A stretch of 64,000 bases of DNA from UKL13-2 sp036394575 (GCA_036394575.1 DASWEY010000022.1:1-64000), one strand, 5' to 3'. Numbered from the stretch's first letter, positions 55,597-64,000 are shown. Notes: generated by a model from the letters alone, not told the origin. Program-made: numbers and translations.

Positions 55597-58500
55597 TCAG
55601 GCCGCGACCGGCACCGGCGCGCTTTGCGCAAAACGCCTGGCGGCATGGATGTCCACTTCGACAATGCGCGACACGCCCGGTTCGTTCATGGTGACGCCGA
55701 CCAGCTGCTCGGCCATTTCCATGGTCACCTTGTTGTGGGTGATGAACAGGAACTGGGTCGATGCCGACATTTTCTTGACCAGGTCGCAGAAGCGGTCGGT
55801 ATTGGAATCGTCCAGCGGCGCATCGACCTCGTCGAGCAGGCAGAACGGCGCCGGGTTCAGGCGGAACAGCGAGAACACCAGGGACAACGCCGTCAGCGCC
55901 TTCTCGCCGCCCGACAGCAGCTGGATCGACGAATTCTTCTTGCCCGGCGGCTGGGCGAACACCTGCAGGCCGGAATCGAGAATTTCCTCACCCGTCAGTT
56001 TCAGGAAGGCATTGCCGCCGCCGAACAACGAGGGGAACAGCTCCTGGAAGTTGCGGTTGACCGCATCGAAGGTGGTCTGCAACAGATCACGCGTTTCGCG
56101 ATCGATGCGCTTGATCGCCGCTTCCAGGGTGGCCACGGCCTCATTCAGGTCGGCCGATTGCGCGTCGAGAAATTCCTTGCGCACCGTCGATTGTTCCAGT
56201 TCCTGCAACGCGGCCAGATTGACCGGCCCCAATTCGGCGATCGCCTGGTTCAGGCGGTTGATCTCGGCCTGGTAGGCGGTCGAACGGGTTTTCTTCTCGA
56301 CCATGTCCGCCAATTCCTCGAAATTGGCGCCGGCCTCTGTCAGCTGCTGCGTGAACTGCTCTTCATTGATGCGCGCTTCCTGCTCCTTCATGCGCAGTTC
56401 GGTGATCTTGTCGCGCAGCGGTTGCAGATTGCGTTCCACCGCCGCCTTGCTTTCCTCCAGCGACTTCAATTTTCCGGTGGCGGATTCCATGGCATCGCGC
56501 GCCGCTGCCAGGGCCTTCTCGCGTTCGCTCCGCATCTCCAGCGCCTGCTGCAGGCGCTCGCGGATATTGCCCTCCTGCAAGCCTTCCAGCTCGCCGGCCA
56601 GCGCCTGGCGGCTGGCGGTAACGGCATCAAAACGCCGGGCCAGCTGCGTCGTCATCTCGGTCAGCGCCTTGATCTTGTCGTGGCAGCTGCGTTCGAAGAA
56701 GTTTGCCTCCTGCGCACCGCGTTCGGCGGCGCTGACGCGCTCGCGCGCATCGGCCAGCGCGCGTTCCGCCTCGCGCTGCTGATCCTCGATCAGCATCAGG
56801 GCATCGGTCAGTTCACCGATCTTGTTGCCGCCCTCTTCCAGCCGGGCCTGCGCCTCGAGCATTTCGGCGCGTTCTTTTTCCATCTCGCCGTCGATGATCG
56901 CCAGTTCCTCGCGAATCGCGTTGCGACGGCCTTCCGCCTGGGCAACGGCCTGCGAAAGCTTCAAGGCCTCCATCTGCAGGGCATGTTCGCGGTTCTTGCT
57001 GTCCTGGATTTGTGTGCGCAACTGGCGCAGATTTTCCTGGGTTGCGCTCAATTGCAGCTCGGTTTCCTTCTGCGCGGCTTCCAGCGCGTGACGCGCTTCG
57101 ATCTTGCCCGGCAGTTCGGCCTTCAGCGATTCGATCTCGCGCTGACGCTGCAGCACGCCGTGCAATTCGGACTGCGGGCCGTGGAACAGCAGGCCGTGTT
57201 GCGAATACATATGGCCATTGGCGGTGACCAGCACCGCGCCGAACGGTAGCGCGGCCATGCGCGCGCGCGCCTCAGCCTCGTTTTCCAGCACGAATACATT
57301 GACCAGACATTCGCGCACGAACGGCAGCACGCCGGGCGTGTCGGAAGTGACCCAGGCCGACAGCGGGGTCAGACCCGCCGCCGTCGCGGTATTGTTACCC
57401 GCACCGTTTTCCAGAAACAGGGCGACGCTTCCCGGCGGCGCATCCTGCGAAATGCGGTCGATGGCTGAGGGATCGGCAACCTTGATGGCGTTCAGCTTGA
57501 GGCCGAGCGCCGACTCAAGCGCATCTTCCCAGCCTTCCTTGACCTTGATCTGCTGCCACAACCGCGGCGCATTATCGAGCTGATATTTTGACAGCCACAT
57601 CGCCAGGCGGTTGTTGTTGTCCATGCGCGCCTGCTGGTTCTGCAGCGCGAGCAGGGAGGCTTCGATGCGCGCCAGTTCGCGGGTGGCATCGCCGATGGCA
57701 TCCACCGACTTCTTGCGCGCCGCATCGAGTTCGGCGAGACGCGCTTCCGCCGCCGCCATCTGCGCCTCGGCCTGCAACAGCATTTCCCGGATTTCCGCGC
57801 GTTCGCCTTCCACGCGCGCGATCTCGTCCTGCTCCGGCACCACCAGGGCCATGTTTTCCGTGGTCAGGCGCGTCTTGCGCTGTTCCAGTTGCGACAGAAT
57901 CTTGAGCGCATTCGATTCGCGCGCCTCTTCCAGCGCCTGGCCGGATTCGGCTTCGCGCACGCCGTTTTCGGCGGCGCGGGTGGCGGCGATCTTTTCGCGC
58001 ACCTTGTCCTCGAACATCGGCACCTCGGCGCGCACCGCTTCGGCACGCTCGCGCGCCTCGGCAACGCGATCGATGCCGCCGGCCAGTTCGCGATGCCAGC
58101 GCTCCAGCTCGGCCGCGGTGGCTTCGCGGTTCGTCTCGACTTCGGCCACCTGCTGGCCCAGCGCCTCGATCTGTGCGCCCAGGCGGCGGCGGTTATCGGC
58201 CAGGTAATTGATTTCCTGTTCGAGCTGCACCACGGCCGTGTTCGCCTCGAACATCGCCGCCTGGGCATTGGTCAGCTCGTCGGTCTCGGTGTAGTGGTCC
58301 TGGCGCAACTTGTCGAGCTCGGCCTCGACCTCGCGCAGCTTCGCGGTCTCGCCCTCAAAGCCGGTTTCGGTTTTGACGATTTCATTGGCATAGCGCGCCT
58401 TGGCGGCGCCGGCCTCGCGCTGTTTGGTGAAGGCCCAGAGGTTTTCGTTGAGCTTCAGTTCCTGATGGAATTCGTTGTATCGGGCCGCGACCTCGGCCTG

Positions 58501-59130
58501 CCCGGTCAGCTTCTCGACCTGCTTGTCGAGTTCGCCGCGGATATCGTCGACGCGGCTCAGGTTCTCGCGCGAATCTTCCAGCCGCGATTCGGTTTCGCGA
58601 CGGCGTTCGCGGTATTTGGAAACGCCGGCGACTTCCTCAAGGAATATCCGCAATTCCTCGGGCTTCGAGGTGATGACGCGCGAGATCATGCCCTGCTCGA
58701 TGATGGCGTAGGCGCGCGGGCCGAGGCCGGTGCCGAGGAACACATCGGTGATGTCGCGACGGCGCACATGCTGGCCATTGATGAAGTAGTCCGAATTGCC
58801 GTCGCGCGTCAGCAGGCGCTTGACGCTCAGTTCGGCATATTGCCCCCACTGCCCGCCGATGCGGCCCAGCGAATTGTCGAACACCAGTTCCACACTGGCT
58901 CGCGCCACCGGCTTGCGCTGGGTGGAACCGTTGAAAATGACGTCTTCCATCTTTTCGCCGCGCAGATTCTTGGCCGACGATTCGCCCAGCACCCAGCGGA
59001 CCGCGTCGATGACATTCGATTTGCCGCAACCGTTGGGACCGACGACGCCGACCAGCTGGCCGGGCACTGCGATGGTGGTGGGATCGACAAAAGATTTGAA
59101 GCCCGCGAGTTTGACCTGAGTAAGACGCAA
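55597..59130 (-). CDS. smc: Chromosome segregation protein SMC
   Basis: A 1177-residue condensin ATPase. N-terminal ATPase half with P-loop GPNGCGKS (residues 31-38), first coiled coil to about 490, hinge around 510-640 (LAPL-free region with GVALFLENGAG-type residues), second coiled coil, and the C-terminal half with signature LLSGGEKALTAL and Walker B FCLLDEVDAPLDDSN. Start is TTG 59130: it begins the invariant RLTQVKLAGFKSF and has GAGGGA 7 bases upstream. A TTG 18 bases further up is possible but lacks such a site. Organises and segregates the chromosome with ScpA/B, not present here. Confidence 0.95.
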   Translation of the reverse strand: MRLTQVKLAGFKSFVDPTTIAVPGQLVGVVGPNGCGKSNVIDAVRWVLGESSAKNLRGEKMEDVIFNGSTQRKPVARASVELVFDNSLGRIGGQWGQYAELSVKRLLTRDGNSDYFINGQHVRRRDITDVFLGTGLGPRAYAIIEQGMISRVITSKPEELRIFLEEVAGVSKYRERRRETESRLEDSRENLSRVDDIRGELDKQVEKLTGQAEVAARYNEFHQELKLNENLWAFTKQREAGAAKARYANEIVKTETGFEGETAKLREVEAELDKLRQDHYTETDELTNAQAAMFEANTAVVQLEQEINYLADNRRRLGAQIEALGQQVAEVETNREATAAELERWHRELAGGIDRVAEARERAEAVRAEVPMFEDKVREKIAATRAAENGVREAESGQALEEARESNALKILSQLEQRKTRLTTENMALVVPEQDEIARVEGERAEIREMLLQAEAQMAAAEARLAELDAARKKSVDAIGDATRELARIEASLLALQNQQARMDNNNRLAMWLSKYQLDNAPRLWQQIKVKEGWEDALESALGLKLNAIKVADPSAIDRISQDAPPGSVALFLENGAGNNTATAAGLTPLSAWVTSDTPGVLPFVRECLVNVFVLENEAEARARMAALPFGAVLVTANGHMYSQHGLLFHGPQSELHGVLQRQREIESLKAELPGKIEARHALEAAQKETELQLSATQENLRQLRTQIQDSKNREHALQMEALKLSQAVAQAEGRRNAIREELAIIDGEMEKERAEMLEAQARLEEGGNKIGELTDALMLIEDQQREAERALADARERVSAAERGAQEANFFERSCHDKIKALTEMTTQLARRFDAVTASRQALAGELEGLQEGNIRERLQQALEMRSEREKALAAARDAMESATGKLKSLEESKAAVERNLQPLRDKITELRMKEQEARINEEQFTQQLTEAGANFEELADMVEKKTRSTAYQAEINRLNQAIAELGPVNLAALQELEQSTVRKEFLDAQSADLNEAVATLEAAIKRIDRETRDLLQTTFDAVNRNFQELFPSLFGGGNAFLKLTGEEILDSGLQVFAQPPGKKNSSIQLLSGGEKALTALSLVFSLFRLNPAPFCLLDEVDAPLDDSNTDRFCDLVKKMSASTQFLFITHNKVTMEMAEQLVGVTMNEPGVSRIVEVDIHAARRFAQSAPVPVAA

Positions 59131-59165
59131 CTTGAATTCCCTCGGCAACGACTGTTCTTATGATG

Positions 59166-59268
59166 ACCCGCCCGTACGGGTGGGCTGCGTGCCCCCGCGG
59201 GAGCGGGGAAGGTTGAAATCCGCCTGCCGGCGGCCAATGTGCAAACCCGCCTTACGGCGGGTGGGGTC
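59166..59268. repeat. GC-rich palindromes between smc and queF
   Basis: Three short hairpins: CCCGCCCGTACGGGTGGG (about 59167-59184), CCCCCGCGGGAGCGGGG (about 59191-59208) and CCCGCC-TTAC-GGCGGG (59252-59267). They occupy the divergent smc-queF spacer that must also hold both promoters. No T tract follows, so they are not simple terminators. Confidence 0.55.
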
Positions 59269-59312
59269 AGCTACAATTGCGCAATTCTAACGTATCGATT
59301 TCCCAATTCCCA

Positions 59313-59837
59313 ATGAATCCCCCGCGCAAAACAGAATCCGCATCAATAAAGCCGGCTAAGTCCATGAAAAAAAAGAGTGTTACGGCGCATTTAACCAAGC
59401 TTGGCGATAAACCCGCCAGCCGTCCAACAAAGCAGCTGGAAGTTTTTCCAAACCCGGCGCCGCATCGCGATTTTCTGATCCATATGGAGCTGCCGGAATT
59501 CACCTGCCTGTGCCCCAAAACCGGCCAGCCAGATTTTGCCACCCTGTACCTGGACTACATTCCCGACAAGCGCTGCGTGGAACTGAAAAGCCTCAAGCTC
59601 TACATCTGGTCGTTCCGCAACGAAGGCACCTTTCATGAGGCGGTGACCAATGAAATCCTCGACGATATCGTCAAGGCGACCGGCCCGCGCTTCGCGCGCC
59701 TCACCGCCAAATTCTGGGTGCGTGGCGGGATTTTCACGACGGTGGTTGCCGAGCATCGCGCTAAAGGCTGGAAGCCGGCGCCGGCGGTGGAATTGCAGAA
59801 GTTCGCTGACGAGAAAAGTGTGACCGACAGGTTCTAG
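59313..59837 (+). CDS. queF: NADPH-dependent 7-cyano-7-deazaguanine reductase
   Basis: A 174-residue tunnelling-fold enzyme reducing preQ0 to preQ1 for queuosine. Catalytic cysteine C67 and aspartate D74 lie in CLCPKTGQPDF; the QueF motif is ELKSLKLYIWSFRN. The length fits the short unimodular YkvM type, not the long E. coli type. ATG 59313 is the likely start, although ATG 59364 (MKKKSV) is also possible because the first 17 residues are poorly conserved. Linked in pathway to yhhQ at 28.7 kb. Confidence 0.94.
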   Translation: MNPPRKTESASIKPAKSMKKKSVTAHLTKLGDKPASRPTKQLEVFPNPAPHRDFLIHMELPEFTCLCPKTGQPDFATLYLDYIPDKRCVELKSLKLYIWSFRNEGTFHEAVTNEILDDIVKATGPRFARLTAKFWVRGGIFTTVVAEHRAKGWKPAPAVELQKFADEKSVTDRF

Positions 59838-59908
59838 CCCTTCTGTTTCGACCGGATAGTGAAAATGCGGTGGAACGGCAGTGATCATTTCCAGGAGAGG
59901 AGTTGAAA

Positions 59909-61561
59909 ATGCTGCACGCCATCGATGCACTGATTCCACAACGCTACTGGGCCTGGAGCATTTGTGCGCTACTGGCAGTTGTCTCGGCCCTGCTCCTGCC
60001 CATGGGCGCGTTCTGGATCTGGCCGGCCGCGATCTTCGCCCTGCTTACATTGGTCGGCCTGCTCGATTATGCGCAGCCGCGGCAGGCGATCCGCCGCAAC
60101 TACCCGGTGCTGGCGCACTTCCGGTTTTTCTTCGAATTCATCCGCCCGGAGATTCGCCAGTATTTCATCGAGGCCGATACCGAGGAGTTGCCGTTCGCGC
60201 GTTCGCAACGCTCGATCATTTACCAGCGCGCCAAGAACGCCGCCGACAAGCGCCCCTTCGGCACCCAGCTGAACGTCTATGAGCCGAATTACGAATGGAT
60301 CAACCATTCGATCGCGCCCAGCGACATCGCCAGTCACGACTTCCGCATCAGCATCGGCGGTCCGCACTGCCGCGCGCCCTACTCCGCCAGCATTTTCAAT
60401 ATCTCGGCGATGAGCTTCGGCGCCCTCTCGGCCAACGCGATCCTCGCCCTGAATGAGGGCGCCAAACGCGGCCGCTTTTACCACGACACCGGCGAGGGCT
60501 CGATCTCTTGTTATCACCGCGAGCGCGGCGGCGACATCGTCTGGGAAGTGGGCTCGGGTTACTTCGGCTGCCGCAGCGCCGACGGCAAATTCGACGCGGC
60601 CAAATTTGCCGATGCGGCGCGCAGCGAGCAGGTGAAGATGATTGAAATCAAGCTCTCCCAAGGAGCCAAGCCCGGTCACGGCGGGGTGCTGCCGGGCGCC
60701 AAGGTCACGACCGAAATCGCCATGGCGCGCGGCGTGCCGGTGGGCGCCGATTGCATCTCGCCGGCCCGACATTCTGCATTCTCGACGCCTTTGGAGCTGA
60801 TCGCCTTCATCGGCAAATTGCGCGAGCTATCGGGCGGCAAGCCGATCGGCATCAAGCTGGCCATCGGCCATCCCTGGGAATGGTTCGCCATCGTCAAGGC
60901 CATGCAACAGACCGGCACCACGCCGGATTTCATCGTCGTCGATGGCGGCGAAGGCGGCACCGGCGCCGCCCCTCTGGAATTCACCGACCACGTCGGCGCC
61001 CCCTTGCGCGAGGCCCTGATGCTGGTGCACAACACCCTGGTGGGCGTGGGCCTGCGCGATCGCATCAAGATCGGCGCCTCGGGAAAAATCGTCACCGCTT
61101 TCGATATCGCACGCACGCTGGCGATGGGCGCCGACTGGTGCAACTCCGCGCGCGGCTTCATGTTTGCCCTCGGTTGCCTGCAGGCCCAGACTTGTCACAC
61201 CGGCAAGTGCCCGACAGGGGTCACCACCCAAGACCCGAAGCGCATGCGCGCCCTGGTGGTGCCGGACAAAGCCGAACGCGTCTACCAGTTTCAGCAGAAC
61301 ACCCTTGCCGCGCTGAAGGAATTGCTGGCTGCGGCGGGGTTGCAGCATCCCGCCGACCTCGGCCCCGAGCATGTCATCCGCCGCGTATCGTCCACCGAGG
61401 TGCGCTCGCTGGCGGCCCTGCATACCTGGGCGAAACCCGGCGAATTGCTGGAAGGCATTCCCGAGCATCCTGTGTTCAAGGTGTTCTGGGCGATTTCGCG
61501 CGCCGACACCTTCGCCGCCCCGCCCAATGTATTGAGTGCGCGCGGTTCGAAGTTGCAGTAA
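59909..61561 (+). CDS. FMN-binding glutamate-synthase-like membrane protein
   Basis: A 550-residue protein. Two hydrophobic helices near the N-terminus (about 16-52) precede a full glutamate synthase alpha-subunit-type FMN barrel: NISAMSFGALSANAILAL, YHDTGEGSISCYH, SQGAKPGHGGVLPG, IVVDGGEGGTGAAPLEF, and the iron-sulfur loop CLQAQTCHTGKCPTGV whose three cysteines would bind a 3Fe-4S cluster. It lacks the glutamine amidotransferase domain, so it cannot be a normal glutamate synthase. Such stand-alone proteins are common but of unknown reaction. ATG 59909 is chosen: GGAGAGGAG is 6 bases upstream. Followed by a terminator. Confidence 0.88.
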   Translation: MLHAIDALIPQRYWAWSICALLAVVSALLLPMGAFWIWPAAIFALLTLVGLLDYAQPRQAIRRNYPVLAHFRFFFEFIRPEIRQYFIEADTEELPFARSQRSIIYQRAKNAADKRPFGTQLNVYEPNYEWINHSIAPSDIASHDFRISIGGPHCRAPYSASIFNISAMSFGALSANAILALNEGAKRGRFYHDTGEGSISCYHRERGGDIVWEVGSGYFGCRSADGKFDAAKFADAARSEQVKMIEIKLSQGAKPGHGGVLPGAKVTTEIAMARGVPVGADCISPARHSAFSTPLELIAFIGKLRELSGGKPIGIKLAIGHPWEWFAIVKAMQQTGTTPDFIVVDGGEGGTGAAPLEFTDHVGAPLREALMLVHNTLVGVGLRDRIKIGASGKIVTAFDIARTLAMGADWCNSARGFMFALGCLQAQTCHTGKCPTGVTTQDPKRMRALVVPDKAERVYQFQQNTLAALKELLAAAGLQHPADLGPEHVIRRVSSTEVRSLAALHTWAKPGELLEGIPEHPVFKVFWAISRADTFAAPPNVLSARGSKLQ

Positions 61562-61581
61562 GCCTGCGCCGGGCCGCCCCC

Positions 61582-61614
61582 AATAAAAAACCCGCTGCCG
61601 GCGGGTTTTTTATT
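61582..61614 (+). terminator. Terminator after the glutamate-synthase-like gene
   Basis: AATAAAAAACCCGC pairs with GCGGGTTTTTTATT around TGCCG. It works in both directions and also ends the convergent Lys/Glu-rich gene, whose stop is 22 bases away. Confidence 0.92.
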
Positions 61615-61635
61615 GGGCTTGCGGCATGGACACTG

Positions 61636-61965
61636 CTATTTGGTAAAGACTTCCTTCACATCCTGCTTGATTTCCTTGGCCGCTTCTTTGACTTTCTTCG
61701 CACCGGTCTTGGCGACCTCCTTGATCTCCATGCCGGCCTCCTTGGCTTTCGGCTTCACTTCCTTGACTGCCGATTTGACGGAGGTCTTGACCTCATGTGC
61801 AGCCTCTTTGACTTTCGGCTTTACTTCCTTGGCGTCGGCTTTGATCGTCGATTTTGCCTGCCTGGCATCTTCCTTGATGTTGCCGGAGCCCGCCGAGTCG
61901 GACGATTGCGCGAAAATGCCGGTCATCAGAAACCCGGCGAACAGAGCCATCATCAATTTTTTCAT
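61636..61965 (-). CDS. Secreted Lys/Glu/Ala-rich repeat protein (LEA-like)
   Basis: A 109-residue protein with a signal peptide (MKKLMMALFAGFLMTGIFAQ) and a mature part made almost only of K, E, A and V in a loose 11-residue rhythm (KADAKEVKPKVKEAAHEVKT and on). This predicts one long amphipathic helix or a disordered chain, as in group 3 LEA proteins; tryptophan, tyrosine and cysteine are absent. Probably periplasmic. ATG 61965 begins the signal peptide. Function unknown; stress protection is only a guess from composition. Confidence 0.75.
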   Translation of the reverse strand: MKKLMMALFAGFLMTGIFAQSSDSAGSGNIKEDARQAKSTIKADAKEVKPKVKEAAHEVKTSVKSAVKEVKPKAKEAGMEIKEVAKTGAKKVKEAAKEIKQDVKEVFTK

Positions 61966-62164
61966 GCTGAAGTCCTTCAATTTGAGCGCCAGGGCAAAAA
62001 TACAGCCGACTGCAAAACGAGCGCCGAACATGCGTTCGCGCTGGCGCGAAACAATAAGCATGAGCCCAATCGATGGCGCTTGTCCATGCACCAGCACACC
62101 GATACGGTTTGTGCTGCGACCGGTTCGGCAACAAAAAACCCGCGCGAGGCGGGTTTTGTAAATA

Positions 62165-62240
62165 TGGGGTGGCTGATGGGGTTCGAACCCACGACAACTG
62201 GAATCACAATCCAGGACTCTACCGCTGAGCTACAGCCACC
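62165..62240 (-). tRNA. tRNA-His(GTG)
   Basis: A complete cloverleaf on the minus strand: acceptor GTGGCTG/CAGCCAC with the extra G at position -1 facing C73, which is the mark of tRNA-His. D arm, anticodon GTG (plus-strand 62205-62207), T arm GGTTCGAACCC and encoded CCA (62167-62165) are present. Confidence 0.97.
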
Positions 62241-62295
62241 ATTGTCCGGCGACTGCCGGTCGAACCATATACCCGCAATCGCAAAAAGAGGCCGA

Positions 62296-62324
62296 ATTAT
62301 AGCGCTTGAAGGCGACTAAATCAA
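62296..62324 (-). promoter_or_regulatory. Sigma70-type promoter of tRNA-His
   Basis: TTGATT (62324-62319), 17-base spacer, perfect TATAAT (62301-62296) on the minus strand, about 56 bases upstream of the mature tRNA 5' end. Same -35 hexamer as the rpsB promoter. Confidence 0.75.
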
Positions 62325-62519
62325 AGCTTTGCTGCGCGCCGCCGATGGATCAGACGCGGACGCGGTGCGCGCCCGATTCCGTGCTGCGCATATCTCTGGG
62401 CGCACCCCGGCCGTAATGCGGGCGATTCTATACACTTCTTTAAAAATAATGCTGTAGGATTGGGGAAACAAAAAATACGGCTCTGGTTTTACGATACTCA
62501 ATCGTTCGCAGGAGAGTGC

Positions 62520-62927
62520 ATGTCGCCAGCCGCAAAAATGAAGATCTTGCTTGTCGAGGACGATGCGCTCAGCCGTATGGTGATGATGGAAATGCTGAGC
62601 ATGGGTGGCTATGAAATGGTGTCTGCCGCAACCGGTGCCGAGGCAGTGACAATGGCTGCTGCCACAGATATCGCCTTGATCATGCTCGACAACCGCTTGC
62701 CCGACGGCTCCGGCGCAGATTTCTTTACCGCCATCCGCGGCGCGGAACATGCCGACAAACGAACGCCGCGCCCTATCATCGCCGTCACCGGTGACGCCTT
62801 CCCGGAGGATCAGCGGCGCTTTCTGCAACTTGGCTTTACCGATTACCTGAGCAAGCCCGTTTCCTTGCCGGAACTGCACCGGGTGCTGGCCAAGTATTTT
62901 CCTGCGGACAGCGCCGGCGGCAGTTAG
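62520..62927 (+). CDS. Single-domain response regulator (REC only)
   Basis: A 135-residue CheY-like receiver with no output domain. Phospho-acceptor D57 (MLDNRLPDGSG), acidic pair E13/D14/D15, switch T90 (AVTGDA) and K112 (LSKPV) are all present. ATG 62520 fits AGGAG 7 bases upstream; a TTG further up was rejected. Such receivers act in phosphorelays or bind other proteins. It is convergent with the ANTAR regulator gene, with repeat copy G between. A link to the sensor kinase at the window end is possible but not shown. Confidence 0.9.
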   Translation: MSPAAKMKILLVEDDALSRMVMMEMLSMGGYEMVSAATGAEAVTMAAATDIALIMLDNRLPDGSGADFFTAIRGAEHADKRTPRPIIAVTGDAFPEDQRRFLQLGFTDYLSKPVSLPELHRVLAKYFPADSAGGS

Positions 62928-62989
62928 CCCCTCGCATTTCGCACGTCCGGCCTTCTCCGTGCACGGCCCTCACGGCCATGAGAAACACG

Positions 62990-63055
62990 CAGATCGCCAT
63001 TTGGCGCGCCTTTACAGGCATTTATGCCTCAAAACCCGCGCCAATTCTGGACTTT
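62990..63055 (+). repeat. 66-nt palindromic element, copy G
   Basis: A diverged copy: CGCCATTTGGCGCG and CGCGCCAATTCTGG arms, with AGGCATTTATGCCT as its own small palindrome in the middle. It lies 62 bases after the response regulator stop and 115 bases beyond the ANTAR gene 3' end, between convergent genes. In the uppS-type frame it has a TGA at codon 9. Confidence 0.8.
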
Positions 63056-63169
63056 GTTCACTCGATAACCGCACGCGCCAAACGCCTCGCCTGTGGCCTT
63101 CCACGGCCGGGCCGAGCCGCTTCGATTCCGCGCCACGCGCGCCGCAACATGCGGACAAGGATGCAAGGG

Positions 63170-63775
63170 CTAGCGCAAGGCGTTATTGAGCGCCGTACTG
63201 GCGGCGACAACTTCGGCGGCGAGCACCGGCGCTTCGATATTGCGCGCAAGCGCTTCGCGCCTCAGGCGTTCCACCGCCACCTCCGGCGAAAGCCGGTGAC
63301 GCTCGGCAAGAATCCCGACGGCCAGCCACAGGACGCGCTGATCGGCAGCCTCGTCGGGACTGCTGTCGCGACCGGTGGCATTCGCGCGCAAGGCGCGCAT
63401 TTCCTCGGCGCGGGCCAGTGCGGCGCGAATGGCGGGAACCACCTGACGAATGTCCAGCGGTTTGACCAAATAGCCCAATGCACCGTACCCGGCGGCTTCC
63501 TTGACCGTGGCGGCATCGTTGAATGCCGACAGGAACATGAAAGGCACATCCGTATTGGCCTTCAGATAGCGGGCGACATCCAGGCCGCTTTTTCCCTGCA
63601 TGCGAATATCCAGCAATGCGAGATGGGGCGGATTGGCGCGCACCAGCAGGATTGCATCATCGCCGTTATCGGCTTCGACCACGTCGAATCCGGCGCTCTT
63701 CAAACCGCTTACCAGCGTTGCCAGCACCAGGCGGTCATCATCCACTATCAGCAGGCGTTCGCCTTTTTCAGCCAT
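63170..63775 (-). CDS. ANTAR-domain response regulator
   Basis: A 201-residue regulator with an N-terminal receiver (phospho-acceptor D56 in LALLDIRMQGKSG; VDDD near 11-14; conserved lysine in GYLVKPLDI). The C-terminal ANTAR three-helix domain runs from about 140 to 195 (RVLWLAVGILAERHRLSPEVAVERLR). ANTAR proteins bind paired hexanucleotide hairpins in nascent RNA and prevent transcription termination. ATG 63775 starts directly before the receiver. The sensor kinase gene lies immediately upstream on the same strand (52-base gap), so the two form a likely pair. The RNA target is unknown. Confidence 0.92.
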   Translation of the reverse strand: MAEKGERLLIVDDDRLVLATLVSGLKSAGFDVVEADNGDDAILLVRANPPHLALLDIRMQGKSGLDVARYLKANTDVPFMFLSAFNDAATVKEAAGYGALGYLVKPLDIRQVVPAIRAALARAEEMRALRANATGRDSSPDEAADQRVLWLAVGILAERHRLSPEVAVERLRREALARNIEAPVLAAEVVAASTALNNALR

Positions 63776-63827
63776 TTCAACATTTCCCTCTTGGTACCCA
63801 TTTTTCAATAACGCGGCTTCGGCAAAC

Positions 63828-64000
63828 CTAATCATCGGATAGCCGCACCACAGGAGGCAACAACACCAGTTCTGCCAGCACGCGCTCACCGTATTGACGC
63901 ACCGTCAGCGACGCCCCCTTTCTCGGCAGCAGGGCCTTGACCAGGGACAGGCCGGCGGCACCGGCGGAAATCGTGGCGAAATCAAAACCGTCGGCCAGCC
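63828..64000 (-). CDS. Sensor histidine kinase, C-terminal part (cut by window edge)
   Basis: About 57 residues read on the minus strand from the window edge to the TAG at 63828-63830. The ADGFDFATISAGAAGLSLVK segment fits the last part of a histidine-kinase ATPase domain (G2 box region), followed by LTVRQYGERVLAELVLLPPV, the last strands. The rest of the gene lies outside. It precedes the ANTAR regulator, its probable partner. Confidence 0.7.
   Translation of the reverse strand, partial: LADGFDFATISAGAAGLSLVKALLPRKGASLTVRQYGERVLAELVLLPPVVRLSDD

Noticed and set aside
51792..57249. Very long plus-strand frames opposite ligA, zipA and smc
   Set aside because: Antisense shadows. The coding strand is fixed by ligase, ZipA and SMC motifs.
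59277..59312. TTG start of queF at 59277
   Set aside because: No ribosome site and no conserved residues. ATG 59313 or 59364 is more plausible.

Overview
The window looks like a chromosomal segment of a GC-rich betaproteobacterium. The evidence is the gene order (rpsB-tsf-pyrH-frr-uppS-cdsA-dxr-rseP-bamA-skp-lpxD-fabZ-lpxA-lpxB-rnhB and smc-zipA-ligA), the ketone-body/PHB genes, a glycine riboswitch and the LPS/BAM machinery. Genus cannot be fixed from the sequence alone. Most of the window is core genome. No phage, transposase, CRISPR array or toxin-antitoxin module was seen.

Layout. 1-3.2 kb: a decayed MFS fragment, then a compact yfiR-yfiN-yfiB cluster (periplasmic repressor, diguanylate cyclase, OmpA-like lipoprotein) for c-di-GMP control. 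3.2-8.2 kb: tRNA-Arg(CCT), marC, a YjbR protein, ftsB, eno and pyrG. 8.3-12.1 kb: mtnA plus a class II aldolase, probably methylthioadenosine salvage through a DHAP-type shunt with mtnP at 49.8 kb, followed by GTP-type pckG. 12.1-16.8 kb: a DUF3617 protein, a yybP-ykoY (Mn2+) riboswitch in front of a TerC-family gene, ilvA, and dadA behind a tandem glycine riboswitch with terminator. 16.8-22.6 kb: a Nudix protein and a ketone-body/PHB-monomer cluster (aacS, a single-chain SCOT, bdhA), then elaA. 22.8-28.5 kb: ppsA divergent from its regulator ppsR, a GDSL autotransporter and a DUF2007 protein. 28.5-31.1 kb: SemiSWEET, yhhQ, a SpoU-type methyltransferase and rnhB.

31.1-45.0 kb is one long minus-strand run for translation, lipid A, isoprenoid, phospholipid and outer-membrane assembly, read from rpsB down to lpxB. 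45.3-64 kb holds map, glnD, def, mtnP, hpt, galU, ligA, zipA, smc, queF, a stand-alone glutamate-synthase-like flavoprotein, a Lys/Glu-rich secreted protein, tRNA-His(GTG), a single-domain response regulator, an ANTAR regulator and the end of a sensor kinase.

The most unusual feature is a dispersed 66-nt palindromic element, seen seven times in 60 kb at the same length (positions 3392, 4680, 17682, 29606, 41209, 50626, 62990). Six copies lie just 3' of genes. One copy is inserted in frame, exactly 22 codons, inside the essential gene uppS. It is open in that frame in three of seven copies and resembles in concept the Rickettsia palindromic elements that insert into proteins.
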